This document shows, in pieces, positions 10,246 to 20,156 of a DNA stretch of 64,000 nt. A model generated the notes under the pieces. That model ran no database searches and was not told the origin of the DNA. It saw only the letters and a program-made list of their open reading frames with translations. Source of the DNA: Chloropicon primus (Eukaryota > Chlorophyta > Chloropicophyceae > Chloropicales > Chloropicaceae); assembly GCA_023205875.1 (NCBI GenBank), contig CP060755.1:1550001-1614000 (forward strand), given 5' to 3'. Both the position numbers and the translations under genes were made by a program. Every line of letters starts with the position of its first letter. The first letter of the stretch is position 1.

Positions 10246-12753
10246 TCACCTGGACTCGTGCCTCATGAACCGAGTAGCAAGGTAAAAGATCGCAAAAAAG
10301 AAAGGTATCTGCCCGGCGAGAATCGCGAGGCTGATCCACCGGTTGAACCTCCAACTCATGTCAAGATAGCTGATCACTGATTCTCCGAATATTGGAGCGC
10401 ATATGGTGTCGCAGCTGAGGATCTGAGGGACCTGAAAATCTTGTGGGAAGCACGACTGCGTTACTTGCAACGCCACGGGAAGCATGCAGGAACCAAGATC
10501 CAAGTCCACGAACTCCGTTGGCTGAGAGATGCGGTTGCATTTCGCCTCAAAGCTCCCGTTCTCCCCGAGGAGAGACAGGGCGCCACCCAGGTCCGAACTA
10601 TCGCCGCTGCTTGATGTGCCCCCACTAAGAAAACTGGAGAGCTCCAACGGAGGCAAGCAGTACCACCATTTCTGATTCTGGTATTGATTCATCATGAGGG
10701 CTGAGTACGCCCACGCGATGAAGTCTACAACACTGAACCACTGCCACCAGACCGGCAGAGAATAGAACGACTTCAAGAACCCTCCAGCCAGAGCACAGAG
10801 GGAAAGGATGGCCGGGACCAGAGCTCCAGCAACCTCCATGGTGGGGCTGACGGATGCGATCGCAAGCGCGAGCATCGAGGAGCAAAGGTTCAACGTGAAC
10901 AGTGTCAACATGAAGAAGAAGAACTGGTTGACTTCGTTCAGCAGCGGGGTCGCAAAGTAGATGGGTACGCTAAAGAGCATGACGCCAGGGACGTTTGCGA
11001 TGGCCTCGATGAGGACTTTGTGCAAGACGTACGAGGAGACCCGGTAGCACGCATCGTGCCTCTCCTTGATGAATACTGGCCTCTCCTCCATAATGGCAGG
11101 AACAAAGAAAGTCGTCATGAACGCGTTGGTTCCGACAATGATGAACAGAAGCCCGGCAAGCTCGAGCACCTGGGCCGTGGAAATCTTGTCTTGGCTCACC
11201 AAAGCCGTGCCCCAGAAGCTCGCGAGAATGAGGGAAAAGAGGAGCGGGCACATGATCCTCGTGCCCAGGAAGTGGGGATCCTTGAAGTGGGCCCTGGCCT
11301 TGAAGCTTATCAGGACCCACAGCTCCCTCAGTTGGCCGTTCGCGTACCCGTCGCCGTGATAGTTCACACGTGGCGAGTCTCTTAACGACGCCTCCAGCGA
11401 GGAACCAGAGCCGGCAGCAACCCCGTTGCTTTCTGGGTACATCTTCCTCTCCTCGCCTTCCGTCGCGGTGTCTCTGATCTCCTTGAGGTCGTTTTCAATC
11501 TTCGAGAGCTTTGCGGAGATCTCCCCCGCGTCGGGTGCCTTTCCCTTCCCTTCGCTCGAGGGCTCGTCGACCTCCGGAACGGACGGAAGGCTCTCGGGGC
11601 TGCCCATGTCACCGGTGGCTTCCGTGCCAGCAACCCTGAGGGACTTGTCCGCGCAGCGGCTTGTCATGTTGAACAGTCTGGACAGGTCCTGGCTGGAATG
11701 CCCCTTCCCCGATTTCACGGCCCCGCTGACGACGCTCAGCAAGTACTCTGCCGTGTTGTCGTAGCCCTCCTTCGGAAAGCCCAACTGATAGAAGAAGTCT
11801 TCCGCCACCTCCTTCCCGGCTCCCCAGTACGCCACCTCCCCGTTCTGCAGCAAGATGAGGTTGTCGAATAGCGTGTAGATGACCTGGCTAGGCTGGTGTA
11901 TCGTGCATATCACCGTCCTGCCATCGTTCGAAAGGCTCTTCACGACCCGCATGACCTCCAGAGAGATGTGAGAGTCCAGCCCAGAGGTCGGCTCATCCAG
12001 GAAGAGGCACTTGGGCTCCGTGAGCAGCCCCAAGGCGATGCAAACCCGCTTCCTCTCGCCGCCGCTCACCCCCCTCTTCAGAGGCTCCCCGATCCTCGAG
12101 TGCATGCACTTCTCCAGCCCGAGCTTCTGGATGGCGTACGTGCACCTCATCTTCTTCTGCTTCGACGTCACCCACTTGGGCAGCTTGAGGAAGGCGTGGA
12201 ACAGGATGTACTCGTGCACCGTGAAGTACCCGAGGAGCACGTCCTGCTGCTGGATGTACGCCGTCTCTGTCTTCAGTCTGAGGTTGGAGATCTTCTTCCC
12301 GTCGAACAGGATCTCCCCCCTGATGTCGCCGACCGTCTTCCTGCGGCTGATGACGTCCAGGAGCGTCGTCTTTCCCGCGCCCGAGGGTCCCAGCAGGGCG
12401 TACATCTCCCCGCCCTTGATCGTCCCCGCCACGTTCCTCAGCACGCTCTTCGTGAACGTCTCGCGCTTAGGGACGCAGATCCTCGACACCTTCATCCGGA
12501 AGTCCTCCACGCTCTTGGCCACCCTGGCGTTGAACCTCCCCGAGCCCTGGGCCTGCTTCTTCGGGACCTCCACCACGTACGTCACGCTCTCCAGGGTGAT
12601 GGTCATCCCCTGCCCGGGGTCGAAGTTCTTCCCGTCGACGCTCGCCCGCCCGAAGATGCGCTCGCCCTCCCCAGCAGCACCACCACGAGGAGGAGGAGAA
12701 CCTCCGGATCCGTTGACCCTGCCCCCCCCACTCTCCGCTGCGGCCACCATCAT
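10246..12753 (-). CDS. ABCG (WHITE-type) half transporter
   Basis: Single exon, 835 aa from the ATG at 12753 (a second Met follows directly). The nucleotide-binding domain is N-terminal: Walker A GPSGAGKTTLLD, signature VSGGERKRVCIALGLL, Walker B CLFLDEPTSGLDS and the switch His in CTIHQPS. A charged linker of about 130 residues follows, then an ABC2-type membrane domain with about six helices (starting near LWVLISFKARAHFKDPHF). NBD-then-TMD order in half size is the ABCG pattern; such proteins dimerise to export lipids, sterols or xenobiotics. The substrate cannot be told. The frame stays open upstream to 12948 but without another ATG. The gene is divergent from EB1. Confidence 0.92.
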   Translation of the reverse strand: MMVAAAESGGGRVNGSGGSPPPRGGAAGEGERIFGRASVDGKNFDPGQGMTITLESVTYVVEVPKKQAQGSGRFNARVAKSVEDFRMKVSRICVPKRETFTKSVLRNVAGTIKGGEMYALLGPSGAGKTTLLDVISRRKTVGDIRGEILFDGKKISNLRLKTETAYIQQQDVLLGYFTVHEYILFHAFLKLPKWVTSKQKKMRCTYAIQKLGLEKCMHSRIGEPLKRGVSGGERKRVCIALGLLTEPKCLFLDEPTSGLDSHISLEVMRVVKSLSNDGRTVICTIHQPSQVIYTLFDNLILLQNGEVAYWGAGKEVAEDFFYQLGFPKEGYDNTAEYLLSVVSGAVKSGKGHSSQDLSRLFNMTSRCADKSLRVAGTEATGDMGSPESLPSVPEVDEPSSEGKGKAPDAGEISAKLSKIENDLKEIRDTATEGEERKMYPESNGVAAGSGSSLEASLRDSPRVNYHGDGYANGQLRELWVLISFKARAHFKDPHFLGTRIMCPLLFSLILASFWGTALVSQDKISTAQVLELAGLLFIIVGTNAFMTTFFVPAIMEERPVFIKERHDACYRVSSYVLHKVLIEAIANVPGVMLFSVPIYFATPLLNEVNQFFFFMLTLFTLNLCSSMLALAIASVSPTMEVAGALVPAILSLCALAGGFLKSFYSLPVWWQWFSVVDFIAWAYSALMMNQYQNQKWWYCLPPLELSSFLSGGTSSSGDSSDLGGALSLLGENGSFEAKCNRISQPTEFVDLDLGSCMLPVALQVTQSCFPQDFQVPQILSCDTICAPIFGESVISYLDMSWRFNRWISLAILAGQIPFFFAIFYLATRFMRHESR

Positions 12754-13137
12754 GATGTGCGGCTGCGGCCGAACCTCGAGCCCAGACACTGTGACGCGAG
12801 GAGAGGCTCGTTCTCCTCGATCCAATCTCCCCGCGTTCCCCTTCAGGCGATCCCTCGTCCGAGTCGTCCGGTCCTTGTTCCCGCGCAACGACCGCCAACC
12901 GCCAACCCAAACCCAGTAAACCCTCTTCTCTTCGGTTATCTCCTCCACTCAAAAAAACGAAACGCTTCTCGTCCGCGTCTCTGTCTCCCTTCGAAATTTC
13001 CGATTGAGAAAGGAGAGGACTGACAGCCAACGGTCACTGGTGCTGGAGGTGCTGGAGGTGGACAGGACAACGACTAGGGAGACTACGACTACGGAGGGAG
13101 AGAGCGAGGGAGACGGAGAGAGAGCTTAGAGGGAAAG
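12754..13137. other. Intergenic divergent promoter, ABCG / EB1
   Basis: 384 bp between two outward-facing ATGs. Purine-rich GAG/GGA tracts (13080-13130) precede the EB1 start. No gene is evident; it probably holds both 5' UTRs and a shared promoter. Confidence 0.5.
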
Positions 13138-13741
13138 ATGGACAAGGCGGGAGGAGCCTACTTTATGGGAAGGGGGGAGCTCCTGAAGTGGTTGAACACG
13201 ACGCTCAACCTCAGACTTTCCAAGGTCGAGCAGGTAAGGGACCAGCCACGCACGCACACTTGAGAGGCGTGAACTGGGAGAGGAAAGAAGGGAGGGGGCG
13301 GAGGAGGAGACGGCGAGGCGGCGCCGCGAAAGCCTCACGAACCTTTCTTGAGACTGACGACTTGATTGCTCTTTCCTCGGAAAACAAACAAACAAAAAAC
13401 AAAGATTTGCACTGGTGCTGTTCCTTGCCAGCTTATGGACGCCCTGCACCCTGGAATGGTGCCCATGCACAAGGTGAGTCGGGTCTCCGGGCCAGACGCT
13501 ACGGCGGTCGTTCCAGCGCGGAGAGAAAACGCTGACACGTCCGCGGTGCTCTTGTCCTCTTTCTGTTCCCCCAGGTCAAATTCGACGCCAAGTCGGAGTA
13601 CGATAGCGTGTGCAACTACAAGGTCTTGCAAGACGTGTTCAACAAGCTGAAGATACAAAAGGTGAGTGTGCAATCGTTGCAGACGTGGTCGTGGGCGAGG
13701 ATCTGACCCAGCGTGGCGCGACACCATGGTTCGTTCCCTCG

Positions 13742-13780
<39 letters not shown>

Positions 13781-14750
13781 ATCTGAAGGACATCGAGGTG
13801 ACTCGGCTCATCAAAGGAAAGCCCTTGGACAACATGGAGTTCCTGCAGTGGCTCAAGATCTACCACGACCAGGTCACGAGCGGAGTGGGCATAGTGGAGT
13901 ACAACGCGGAGGAGCGCCGCGCCCTGAGCAAGGGCGGCAACGACTTCATGAGGACCGGAAGTAAGTAGTAGTCTCGCGAACGTGTCCTGCTCTCGAAAGT
14001 TTTCCTTCCCTGTGCTGACCCCCGACCCCCCGTCCCGCAGGAAAAGCCGCCACAGCAAAGACGTCGAGGAGCACCAAGGCGCCCAACAGGAGCGCCTCCG
14101 TGAGTTCCGAGCCGAGGGTGCCGTCCGCGAGAGCCGGCAGGCAGCAGTCGGCCACCGAGAGCAAGAAGCTGAAGGAGCTCGAGGAGAAGAACACGTCCCT
14201 CAAGCTCAGCAACGACTCCCTGGAGCAGGAGAGAGACTTTTACTTTGCCAAGCTCAGGGACATCGAAATTCTCTGCACGGACAAGTCCCTGGCCGCCAGC
14301 CAGGTGGCGAAAGCGGTGCAGACGATCTTGTTCGCCACGGAGGAGTACGACATATCGGGCCTCATCGAGAAGGCTGGGGAGGCCGCCGGCGAGCCGACCG
14401 CTGAGAAGGCCGCCGTCGCGGAGCCTGAGGTGCCGGCAGAGCCCGAGGTCCCGGCCGCTCAGGAAGAGGCCGCAGCCCAGGAGGTCGTCCTCCCCGCTCC
14501 CGAGGCCGAGGAGGAGCACGAGGAGCAGGAGAGCGAGGACGTTTCGCCCGGTGCCGGGGAGGTCGCGGAGGAGGCGAAGACCCCGGAGGAGCCCGAGGTC
14601 TTGGCGACCCACAAGGAGAACGTCGACCCCGCCGAGACCCTCGCCTTCAGTAAGTCCCCCCTCATGTCGATGGGCGGGGACGTGAACTTCCTCGAGGACA
14701 GCGGCATGGATCTCCTGAAAACTTCGCCCTTCGCCCTGCGCAATCAGTGA
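13138..14750 (+). CDS. EB1: Microtubule end-binding protein EB1
   Basis: Five exons, 13138-13233, 13432-13473, 13575-13661, 13789-13960 and 14041-14750, give 368 aa. Residues 1-120 are an EB-type calponin-homology domain ([22 protein letters not shown], then [20 protein letters not shown] and [12 protein letters not shown]), which tracks growing microtubule plus ends. A basic Ser-rich linker leads to the dimeric EBH domain (about 200-275: [20 protein letters not shown], then [16 protein letters not shown]). The last 90 residues are acidic and Ala/Pro/Glu-rich and end LRNQ, not the EEY/F tail that recruits CAP-Gly proteins in animals. Intron 4 ends in a (TC)17 tract. The four introns are all in the first half of the gene. 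Confidence 0.92.
13745..13778. repeat. (TC)17 microsatellite in EB1 intron 4
   Basis: A perfect 34-bp TC run that ends ten bases before the acceptor AG. It serves as the whole polypyrimidine tract of an 127-nt intron. Confidence 0.9.
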
Positions 14751-15496
14751 TTGGTTAGAGAGACTGCGCGCGTGGGAAAGAGAGAAAGACTTCTTCGTTG
14801 CTGTATTGGGGACCAAAGCCACTGTAATATATTTAAGTTCAAGGTCCGACCCCGAAAAACTCCTCTGTCGTCGCGACAAAACCCCGGGCCTTCCCCTCGC
14901 TCTTCCTGGGCACCTTGGACAGGCTGAACCAATCTCACTCACTCAGTTCCTGGCGACCTGGATCGGCGATGTCACCTGGGCCCTCCAATTCGCTCTTCTG
15001 CTTCTGCTCCCGACCTTCCATGTGGACCCCCCCACGCGGTCCTGCACCTCGCACGCGCCCCCGCGGGGCCTCCCTCCCTGCACAAAGTCCCTGCACAAAG
15101 TCCCTCCTCCGCAGTCCAAGTCCTCCCTAATCTTGTTGCCACATTTTTGCAAGGGGTTTCCGATTGGAGAGCGACGTTGGAAGCTGACGGGGGCATTCGC
15201 GGGCGGGGAGTCGAGACCCGTTACTTTGTCGTAGGAGGTCTGTAACGGTCGCGGCGCTTGCGCGGGGAAGGTGAGATTTTTCAGTTTCGGGAACGTGTGG
15301 ACGAGGGAGAGGGGCGCTTGGTGCGACGACGAGGGAGAGGGCGCGCTCACTCCTCCGTGTGCGTTTTGTTTTCTTTTGGAACCGAGCGAAAACGAGAAGT
15401 TCGTTCGTTGGGGCACCGCGAACGCGAGGGCAGCCGTTTCGCGTGGTCGGTCTCTTCGAGAGGGGGGCTTCCTTCTTTTTTTCGTTGCACGCCGCC
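14751..15496. other. Long intergenic region between EB1 and the coiled-coil gene
   Basis: 746 bp between two plus-strand genes. It should hold the EB1 3' UTR and the next gene's promoter. A perfect tandem duplication of the 13-mer CCCTGCACAAAGT lies at 15076-15101. I looked for tRNA-like B-box sequences and small ORFs with domain signatures and found none that stand up. The downstream frame is open back to 15359 but lacks conserved content there. Confidence 0.45.
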
Positions 15497-17431
15497 ATGT
15501 TCGCGCGCCCGGTCCAGAAGGACGGGGTGCTCGGGGCGGCCACGGAGTCGGTCCGGAGGGCGAGGCCCGCTGCGGGGCTGGACTTGGGCACCCTGCGCGA
15601 GAGCCTGAGGAACAGCCGCACCTGGAAGTCCTACCAGAAGGACGGGGACGAGGCGGGCTCGCTAGTGGACGCGAGGGTAGCCTCGAGCAAGGGTTTCGAC
15701 GGCTCGGTCGAGATCGGGGAGTGCCGCGAGGTCATCAAGACCCTCAGGAGGAAGGCGGCCTCGGGGGAGGGGGTCGACCAGGACCCCGCGCAGTGCCCGG
15801 AGGGGGGCAGCAAGGCCAAGGCGGAGCCGTGGAGCGTCGGGCTGAAGTTCATGTTCGAGTCCTCCCTCGACTTTGAGGCCCTGAGGAAGTCGATGCGATG
15901 CATCGCCAGCGGCAAGAAGTTCTTGCGGTCCCTGAGCCAGGACGAGCTGGGAGGCGAGGCGCCGGCCTCCGAGGCCGACATCGAAGCCGTCCACCAGGTC
16001 CTGGAAGAGGTCGACCAGGAGACCGACTCCCTCCTGAGCAAGCTGGAGGAGCTCAGGTCCCCTCTCCAGATGAGCGAGGACTGCTCCCCCCTCCAGGGGA
16101 TCGTGCTCCAGACCATCGCGGGCGAGGCCGTCGAGTGCAACACGTCGGGGAACAACGGCATCTTTCGCGCCGAGGTTGGGGGGAGCGAGGAGGTCATCCA
16201 GGTGAGGCTGGTCTTCCACCGCACGTTCAAGCGGGCCATAAGGGTCAGCGTGGACGGGATCGTCATTTCGACGCACGACCACTCCGTGCTGGAGCTCAAG
16301 GACAGGGGGCAGGAGAGCGAGTTCTGCTTGGAGATCGAGTACCCCGAGAACGACAGCACTCTCGTTTCGGACCAGTACTTGCTGCGCGTCCTCAGGCACC
16401 ACCAGGACGCGACCCCTCGGCAGAGCCAGAGGAAGAGAAGGAATCCCGTGCGGGCCAAGGGCCGGAAGGGGAGCGTTCTCCAGGAGGTTGACATGGAGAA
16501 CATCAGGAAGCTGGAGAAGCAGCTGGAGAGGCTGGAGATGCACTTGGATTCGAGGGGGGCGACCATGGGCCTCGCCGAAGCCCCGGACCAAGAGGAAGGC
16601 GCAGAGATTAGGAGAACGTTGACCCCACAGTCGCCCCTGGCCCGTCAGGACTGGTCCGGCTCGTCGGACGAGGATGATTACTCGACTCGGGAGAGCGTCG
16701 GCAATGCTCCCAGCTGCTTCACGCCACCCACGGCCGGGAAGGCGGCCCCGGCCGATCCCTCCCCGCCGTGCCCAGGATCGGCGGAGACGACAGGGACAAA
16801 CTATTCGAGCCTGGCCGAGGCGCACAAGAACATCCACAACATCAAGCAGAGTCTCCAGGCCAGAATATCGAGGAGGAGGAAGGAGGACAAGGACAGGTTG
16901 GCCATGGCCTCGGAAAGGATCCTGAGACTGGAGAACCAGTTCAAGAAGCAGACGGAGGACGTCCACAGCGAGATGAGAAACTTCAAGAAAGAATGCGAGA
17001 AGGAGGTCAGCAGAGCGAGGGAAGAGGCGGTGGAGAGGCAGCACCTCTTTGAGGAGTCCACGACGAGGAAGCTTTCCGAAATGCAGGACGAGGTTCGCGA
17101 ATTCTCAGACCGCCTCTTTGGCAGCATAAGCGAGGAGAAATCCCTGATCTACAGCAAGAGCAAGCAGCTGGAGAGCCGGCTGGACGACAAGGTGGGGCAC
17201 CTCGTTGGCCTGCTCGAGTCCATCCAGCAGTGCGCATCCGATTCATCAAGAAACGTGGAGCAGAGGCTCCGGGAAGCGGAATCCCAGCACAAGTCACTCC
17301 GCGGAGACTTTGCGCAACTGAGCAGGAAGATGGTCTCCATGGAAAGCAGGAACGACCAGTTCCGAGAGTCTGTCCTGGCCGACATCTCGGCCCTGGAGCA
17401 GCTCATGCACAGGCAGCGGTCTCACGCCTGA
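15497..17431 (+). CDS. Unrecognised coiled-coil protein
   Basis: Single exon, 644 aa from the ATG at 15497, chosen for its GCCGCCATG context. I do not recognise it. Residues about 1-180 are mixed, charged and probably helical. Residues about 205-305 look like a compact beta-rich domain (VRLVFHRTFKRAIRVSVDGI, then SEFCLEIEYP). A disordered Ser/Pro-rich part follows (about 360-440). The last 200 residues are a long, nearly unbroken coiled coil from NIHNIKQSLQARISRRRKED to the end. The tail resembles striated-fibre (SF-assemblin) or basal-body coiled coils in style only; that is a weak guess. It faces the eL28 gene tail to tail, 98 bp apart. Confidence 0.8.
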   Translation: MFARPVQKDGVLGAATESVRRARPAAGLDLGTLRESLRNSRTWKSYQKDGDEAGSLVDARVASSKGFDGSVEIGECREVIKTLRRKAASGEGVDQDPAQCPEGGSKAKAEPWSVGLKFMFESSLDFEALRKSMRCIASGKKFLRSLSQDELGGEAPASEADIEAVHQVLEEVDQETDSLLSKLEELRSPLQMSEDCSPLQGIVLQTIAGEAVECNTSGNNGIFRAEVGGSEEVIQVRLVFHRTFKRAIRVSVDGIVISTHDHSVLELKDRGQESEFCLEIEYPENDSTLVSDQYLLRVLRHHQDATPRQSQRKRRNPVRAKGRKGSVLQEVDMENIRKLEKQLERLEMHLDSRGATMGLAEAPDQEEGAEIRRTLTPQSPLARQDWSGSSDEDDYSTRESVGNAPSCFTPPTAGKAAPADPSPPCPGSAETTGTNYSSLAEAHKNIHNIKQSLQARISRRRKEDKDRLAMASERILRLENQFKKQTEDVHSEMRNFKKECEKEVSRAREEAVERQHLFEESTTRKLSEMQDEVREFSDRLFGSISEEKSLIYSKSKQLESRLDDKVGHLVGLLESIQQCASDSSRNVEQRLREAESQHKSLRGDFAQLSRKMVSMESRNDQFRESVLADISALEQLMHRQRSHA

Positions 17432-17529
17432 GGACGAGTGATGCGACCAAGACACCAAACAAGTTTGCTAAGCTAAGCTTCAATTAGAGCAGATATAGTA
17501 TAAAGGTTTTGTCCACGTAAGTGCTGCAT

Positions 17530-17895
17530 TTACTTGGAAGCCTTGGCAACGCGCACGCTCTTGGCAAGAGCAGCAACCCTTCTAGTAGCGATATCGCTGA
17601 GGTCGCTCCTGTATCCAGTGACCTCCTTAGAAACTCCCTTCATGACCCTCCTGGCGTCCTTCTTGAAAACGGTCTTGGACCTTCCAGACTTCTTGACCTT
17701 GCCCTTGGTGAGCAAGATGTTTCCGCCCTCCTCCGTGAGGCCCACAGACTTCTTGTTGGCGATGCCAGAGTGCTTGTAAGAGTGCTTTCCGGCGAGGTTG
17801 CCAGCCTCAGCGCTGAAGTAGGTGTTGTTGATACCCTTGCGCATGAAGCTGTTGCCGCCCTTGATGCACTGCCAGATAAGCTCGGAAGAAGCCAT
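17530..17895 (-). CDS. RPL28: Large-subunit ribosomal protein eL28
   Basis: Single exon, 121 aa from the ATG at 17895. The sequence begins MASSELIWQCIKGGNSFMRK and continues with HSYKHSGIANKKSVGL and KSGRSKTVFKKDARRVMKGV, matching eukaryotic eL28 over its length (human eL28 is 137 aa). It is a cytosolic 60S component found only in eukaryotes. A (CA)n-rich leader on the minus strand (17898-17924) comes right before the start codon. The gene is divergent from the ZFWD-like gene, with a 680-bp shared upstream region that contains a 22-bp perfect palindrome. Confidence 0.93.
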   Translation of the reverse strand: MASSELIWQCIKGGNSFMRKGINNTYFSAEAGNLAGKHSYKHSGIANKKSVGLTEEGGNILLTKGKVKKSGRSKTVFKKDARRVMKGVSKEVTGYRSDLSDIATRRVAALAKSVRVAKASK

Positions 17896-18575
17896 TGTGT
17901 TCTGTGTGTGTGTGTGTGTGGTGTGTTCTCCGTGGGTCTGCCAACCAAAAAAAGAAAGCGCAAAAAAAGGTAAAAACCGCGTCTCGTCAGCAACGAATCC
18001 GAGCGAGCGGAGCAAAACCCTCGGCCAAAGCGCACCGAAAGCCCAAGCGGCCGGGAACCGCGCAGGAGGGCCGCCCACCACCTCGCGAGGTGGTGGTGGG
18101 AGCAGGGGAGGGGTTCCTCGGTCGGACTCGCCCCTCCCTCGCCCCTCGACACCCTCGAGGCCCTCCGCGCGAACAGAACGCGACAGAACGGCCTCCCCCC
18201 CTTCGCACCCGTTGTCTTCCTCCCCCTCGTCCTCCCCCTCGTCCCCTCCTTCCTTACCTCTTGACTCTTTCTCGATCGCTCGATCGCTCCGGTCTCTCTC
18301 TCTCCTCTGCTCTCTCTCTCTCTCCTCCCTTTCCTTTCCTCCAGTAGCAGATGGCGGCGGCCTGAGGGAGGAGAGTAGAAAACCCATGGGGGGGAAGAAA
18401 CCGGCGTAAAAAGGTGTAAACGAGGAGTGTCCGTGCGTGTCCAACTTCTCTGGAAGAAGAGAGAGGCGGGGCGGTTGGGTTGTGCGCGCGAACCGCGGCG
18501 AGAAGAGAGAGAGAGAGGGAGAGAGAGGGAGAGGGGTGTGTAGGTTAGGGAGAAGTGAAGGAGGAGGAGAGAGGG
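17896..18575. other. Intergenic divergent promoter, eL28 / ZFWD-like, with palindrome
   Basis: 680 bp between divergent start codons. It includes a GT/CA tract beside the eL28 ATG, the palindrome at 18075-18096, long C/T tracts (18180-18345) and GA tracts (18500-18535). No convincing gene is seen. It should contain the promoter of a highly expressed ribosomal protein gene. Confidence 0.5.
18075..18096. promoter_or_regulatory. 22-bp perfect palindrome centred on CCTCGCGAGG
   Basis: Bases 18075-18096 equal their own reverse complement, with CGCG at the centre. The site is about 180 bp upstream of the eL28 ATG and 480 bp upstream of the ZFWD-like ATG. CTCGCGAG-type palindromes are known promoter elements of ribosomal and translation genes in animals; a similar role here is an inference. 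Confidence 0.4.
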
Positions 18576-19947
18576 ATGGGGATCGCGGATAGGATGGACA
18601 CGAGGGATGGGGGGTACCGGGGAAGGGGAGGGTATCGAGGAAGGAGGGGGCGTGGGCGAGGAGGAAACCAAAACTTCGGCTCCAGGGGTGGGTACAACAG
18701 TAGGGGGAATTACAGGGGTGGGTACAGCAACCGCGGGGGGCACTCGAAGGGTGGAGGCGGCGGGGACTGGGTGGAGGGCGTCGACAAGCTGGCGGAGCTG
18801 CACGGACACAAGCAGGTGAGTTTCGGTGGCCTCGGGAGCCGCATCAGAGTCCTCTTCTCCAAAGGAGGAAAAGATCTTTTTGAAGTCCACTTGTATGGAG
18901 TTTTTGTGCTGACGCTCGGTTTCCCTGGGAGCAGCTCGTCAGGGTAGTGACGCTGGTGACCGAGCCTTCGGGGAGGCAGGTCATCTACTCCGCCGGACAA
19001 GACAGGAACGTCAGGGTCTGGGACCTGTCCCTTCCGAAAAATCAGCAGTGCACCAACTGCGTTACGGTAAGTGAAGAGAGAGAACCGCGAGTGGAGGCTG
19101 GGCAGGCGGGAGCGCTCGAAACGCGGGAGGCCAGGGTCGAGGTCGCGCGCCCCCGCGCCTCGGAAGACCGATGCGCGAGCTCCAGTACTAACCATTCGAT
19201 TCCCCGGATGAAAAAAAAAAGATCGGAGACGACGTGGGCAGCGTTCTTGTCGCCAGTGGCTGGCTCTTCGTGGGAATTCCCGGTCGCCTCAGGTGTTGGA
19301 ACATGTCGGACAACAGCCAGTTTGACCTGAGCGGTCACCAGGGGCAAATTCACAGCATTGTGCCGTACACGGAACAAGGAATGATATTCAGCGGCGGCAT
19401 GGACTGTGCCATTTTGGCGTGGAAGTACAACCAGCAGACCACGAGGTTCGAGCAGGTGGGCGCCATGCACGGCCACAGTGGGGCGATACTGCAGCTTGAG
19501 GTGGTGGGGAACCTGCTCTTCTCGGCATCGATGGACGGGACCATCAGAGTGTGGGACTTGAACTCGGCGCAGTGCGTCCACACTTGCCAGGCTCACAACC
19601 AGGCTGTGATGGGCCTCCTGGTCTGGGAGAGCCACCTCCTGAGCTGCTCGCTCGATGGGACGATAAAGGTGTGGACTTGGAACGCTCCGAACCTTGATTT
19701 GACGTACACGCACAACTTGGACCACAGCGTGGGCGTTCTGGGGATGTGTGGCTCCTTGAACGCGAAGCAGCAGCCAGTGCTGGTGTCTGCCTGCAACGAC
19801 AATGCCATCCGATTTTTTGAGCTGCCCTCCTTCAACAAACTGGGAGCTTTGAAGCAGAGGAAGGACGTGCGCTGCGTGGACTCGGGTCCGGGGATGTTCT
19901 TCGCGGGCCACAGCGACGGGACGGTGAGGGTCTGGAAGTGGGTGTAG
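18576..19947 (+). CDS. ZFWD-type WD40 protein with RGG box instead of zinc finger
   Basis: Three exons, 18576-18815, 18935-19066 and 19222-19947, give 365 aa. Residues 1-65 are an RGG/GRG-rich region, a typical RNA-binding disordered segment. From KLAELHGHKQLVRVV onward the protein follows plant ZFWD proteins closely: WD repeats with GMIFSGGMDCAILAWKY, LLFSASMDGTIRVWDL and HLLSCSLDGTIKVWTW, then NDNAIRFFELPSF and the final VRVWKWV. Plant ZFWDs carry CCCH zinc fingers before the WD repeats; none exists here. The function of the family is poorly known; RNA binding is inferred. An alternative Met lies at 18594. The gene converges with Derlin. Confidence 0.85.
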
Positions 19948-20156
19948 CCAATCGACCGACCCCAACACCCACCCCTCTTGTGTATTTGAAATAAACGAGA
20001 TAAATGACGAAAGCGTTTTGAAAGGCGCATGTCAAAGGCCTTTATATATTGATAGAGTTATTAACGTACAGTTACAAGTTCCCACCCCCCTTCGCCCACC
20101 CAAGAAGCTCGTCCTTGTGAAGCGAAGAAGCGGGCGTTTCAGGATATATACAACAA

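Noticed and set aside
12754-12948. 65-codon N-terminal extension of the ABCG gene
   Set aside because: The open frame has only GTG at its upstream end and no ATG before 12753; content is not conserved.
14830-14860. tRNA-like B box (AGTTCAAGGTCC)
   Set aside because: The flanking bases do not form a T-stem and no acceptor stem or A box is present.
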